Assembly: GCA_025924515.1 (NCBI GenBank)
Contig: JAICIE010000014.1
Coordinates: 1 to 42,569 of the forward strand
DNA: 42,569 nucleotides
DNA from: Jatrophihabitans sp.
GTDB taxonomy: Bacteria; Actinomycetota; Actinomycetes; Mycobacteriales; Jatrophihabitantaceae
Direction of reading: 5' to 3'
The notes under the pieces: generated by a model
The model's input: the letters and a program-made list of their open reading frames with translations, nothing else
What the model was told of the DNA's origin: nothing
Database searches by the model: none
Position numbers and translations under genes: made by a program
Shown here: in pieces, positions 41,139 to 42,569 of the stretch
Layout: each line of letters starts with the position of its first letter
Numbering within the stretch: the stretch's first letter is position 1

Positions 41139-42569
41139 CTAAGCGTCGGCGGCGGCGCCGCCGAGATGGCGGGCAGTGTTGACCAGGCCGACATGGCTGA
41201 ATGCCTGGGGCGTGTTGCCCACCTGACGCTGCAGCCGGGTGTCGTACTCCTCGCTGAGCAGACCGAGATCGTTGCGCAGCGAGAGCAGCCGCTCGAACAG
41301 TTGCGTTGCTTCGGGACGGCGGCCGATCCCCAGCAGCGCGTCTGCGAGCCAGAACGTGCACGCGAGGAAGGCACCCTCGCGGCCGGGCAGTCCGTCGACG
41401 CCGCCGTCGGCCCGCGGGTCGTAGCGCAGCACGAACCCGTCCTGGCACAGTTCTCGCTGCACCGCCTCGACCGTTCCCACGACGCGCTGGTCTCGCCACG
41501 GCAGGAAGCCGACTCGGGGTATCAACAACAGTGCGGCGTCCAGGCCGCGTGAGCCGTAGAACTGGGTGAAGGTGCGGCGCTCGGCGTCGTAACCGTTGCG
41601 GCAGACCTCGTCGTGAATCTGGTCCCTCAACGCTCGCCACCTGTCGGCCGGTCCGTCCAGGCCGAACTGCTCGACGGCGTGCACCGCACGATCGACGCCC
41701 GCCCAGGCCAGCACCTTGGAATGCACGAACTGCCGGCGCGGGCCGCGCATCTCCCACAAGCCGTTGTCCGGTTCGTTCCAGTGGCCTTCGAGGAAGTCGA
41801 GCAGCGCACGCTGCAGGTCCCACGCCGTCTCCTGGGCCGCGATGCCGCGCGTCCTGGCCAGGTGCATGGCGTTGAGCACCTCACCCCACACGTCGAGCTG
41901 GAACTGCTCGGAGGCCGCGTTGCCTACCCGGACAGGACGTGAACCCTCATAGCCGCACAGCCAGTCGAGCGTCGTTTCGGGCAGGCGTCTGGTGCCGTCG
42001 ATCCCGTACATGATCTGCAGGTCGGCGGGATCGCCGGCCACCGCACGCAGCAACCACTCCCGCCACGCCTTGGCCTCCTCGACGTAGCCGGTACCCAGCA
42101 GCGCCTGCAGCGTGAACGCCGCGTCGCGCAGCCAGCAGACCCGATCGTCCCAGTTGCGTGGACCCCCGATCTGCTCCGGCAATGACGTCGTGGCGGCGGC
42201 GACGATGCCGCCGGTGCGACGGTCGGTGAGCGCCTTCAGGGTGACCAGCGAGCGACGTACCGCGTCCTCCCAGCGGCCGCCGAAGTCGAGCCGGCCGATC
42301 CAGTCGGACCAGAATGCCTCCGTCGCAGCAAGCGCGTTATCCGCCTGCGTCGGCTCGGGCACCGGCTCGTACGAGTGCCGATAGGTGAGGACGAACGGCA
42401 CCCGGTCACCCTCTGCGACCTCGAAATCGGCGTAGGTGGTGAGGTCCTTGCCGTAGGTCGTAATCGGCGTGTGCAGCCAGGTCGCGTCGGGCCCCGCTAC
42501 CGCGACCGTCTGACCGCCGACCTTGCGAACCCACGGCGTGATCCGGCCATAGCCGAATCGCAACCGCAA
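41139..42569 (-). CDS. GH15 cytoplasmic glucosidase (trehalase/glucoamylase type), N-terminus cut by window edge
   Basis: 476 residues visible and open at the right edge. Full-length relatives are near 600 residues, so about 120 N-terminal residues are outside. The visible part includes the end of the N-terminal beta-sandwich, then the (alpha/alpha)6 barrel: NWDDRVCWLRDAAFTLQALL, LQIMYGIDGTRRLPETTLDW, EGSRPVRVGNAASEQFQLDV with a GEVLNAM helix, and LLSEEYDTRLQRQVGNTPQA with the probable catalytic base Glu. No signal peptide can be judged. Enzymes of this subgroup hydrolyse trehalose or short alpha-glucosides in the cytoplasm to give glucose. The adjacent glucose dehydrogenase supports glucose as product. 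Confidence 0.9.
   Translation of the reverse strand: MRLRFGYGRITPWVRKVGGQTVAVAGPDATWLHTPITTYGKDLTTYADFEVAEGDRVPFVLTYRHSYEPVPEPTQADNALAATEAFWSDWIGRLDFGGRWEDAVRRSLVTLKALTDRRTGGIVAAATTSLPEQIGGPRNWDDRVCWLRDAAFTLQALLGTGYVEEAKAWREWLLRAVAGDPADLQIMYGIDGTRRLPETTLDWLCGYEGSRPVRVGNAASEQFQLDVWGEVLNAMHLARTRGIAAQETAWDLQRALLDFLEGHWNEPDNGLWEMRGPRRQFVHSKVLAWAGVDRAVHAVEQFGLDGPADRWRALRDQIHDEVCRNGYDAERRTFTQFYGSRGLDAALLLIPRVGFLPWRDQRVVGTVEAVQRELCQDGFVLRYDPRADGGVDGLPGREGAFLACTFWLADALLGIGRRPEATQLFERLLSLRNDLGLLSEEYDTRLQRQVGNTPQAFSHVGLVNTARHLGGAAADA

Overview
The window reads as chromosomal DNA of a high-GC actinobacterium. The support is strongly G/C-biased third codon positions, several GTG starts preceded by GGAGG/GGAAGG-type ribosome binding sites, a class F sortase with an actinobacterial-style wall-sorting substrate, a GlsB/YeaQ stress membrane protein, a large LAL-type LuxR regulator and GH15 glucosidases. 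The genus cannot be fixed from the sequence. I saw no rRNA, tRNA or CRISPR array.

Left third (1-15.7 kb). The left end is a graveyard: a partial hypothetical gene, a decayed secreted-protein gene, and an ISL3 transposase remnant fused to a tyrosine-recombinase remnant that abuts the 3' end of zwf. Next comes a tight minus-strand operon (7399 to 2528). It encodes a response regulator fused to a glutaredoxin-like and a thioredoxin-reductase-like module, a cyclic-nucleotide-domain histidine kinase, a small conserved protein and glucose-6-phosphate dehydrogenase. Two secreted proteins follow, one of them sialidase-fold. Then there is a second decayed stretch: an IS21 IstA remnant, a CoA-transferase/GNAT fusion and a cNMP-domain patatin, all with stops or frameshifts.

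Middle (15.7-30.8 kb). This is a cell-surface region. It holds a secreted L-type lectin with five tandem Ig-like repeats, an upstream LAL/LuxR regulator in the same orientation with a perfect 26-bp palindrome between them, and a divergent 1858-residue exported protein carrying three P-domain-like modules, Ig/HYR/PKD domains and RTX calcium repeats. A secreted GH15 glucoamylase closes the region.

Right third (30.8-42.6 kb). Small stress and regulatory genes: a zinc-ribbon protein, GlsB, a NarL-type response regulator and an orphan anti-sigma-like zinc protein. A three-gene envelope operon follows (CHRD-domain sortase substrate, class F sortase, lipoprotein), then a hemerythrin, a DUF3303-like protein, two exported or membrane proteins, and a GH15 glucosidase/glucose dehydrogenase pair that runs off the right edge.

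Two themes link the intact genes. One is glucose release and oxidation: GH15 enzymes, glucose dehydrogenase, and G6PDH in a redox two-component operon. The other is surface display: lectin, RTX adhesin, sialidase-like protein and sortase pair. The operon of the fused flavoprotein response regulator and its kinase with G6PDH is the best candidate for an under-described system, because the redox cysteines expected in both of its redox-fold modules are replaced.
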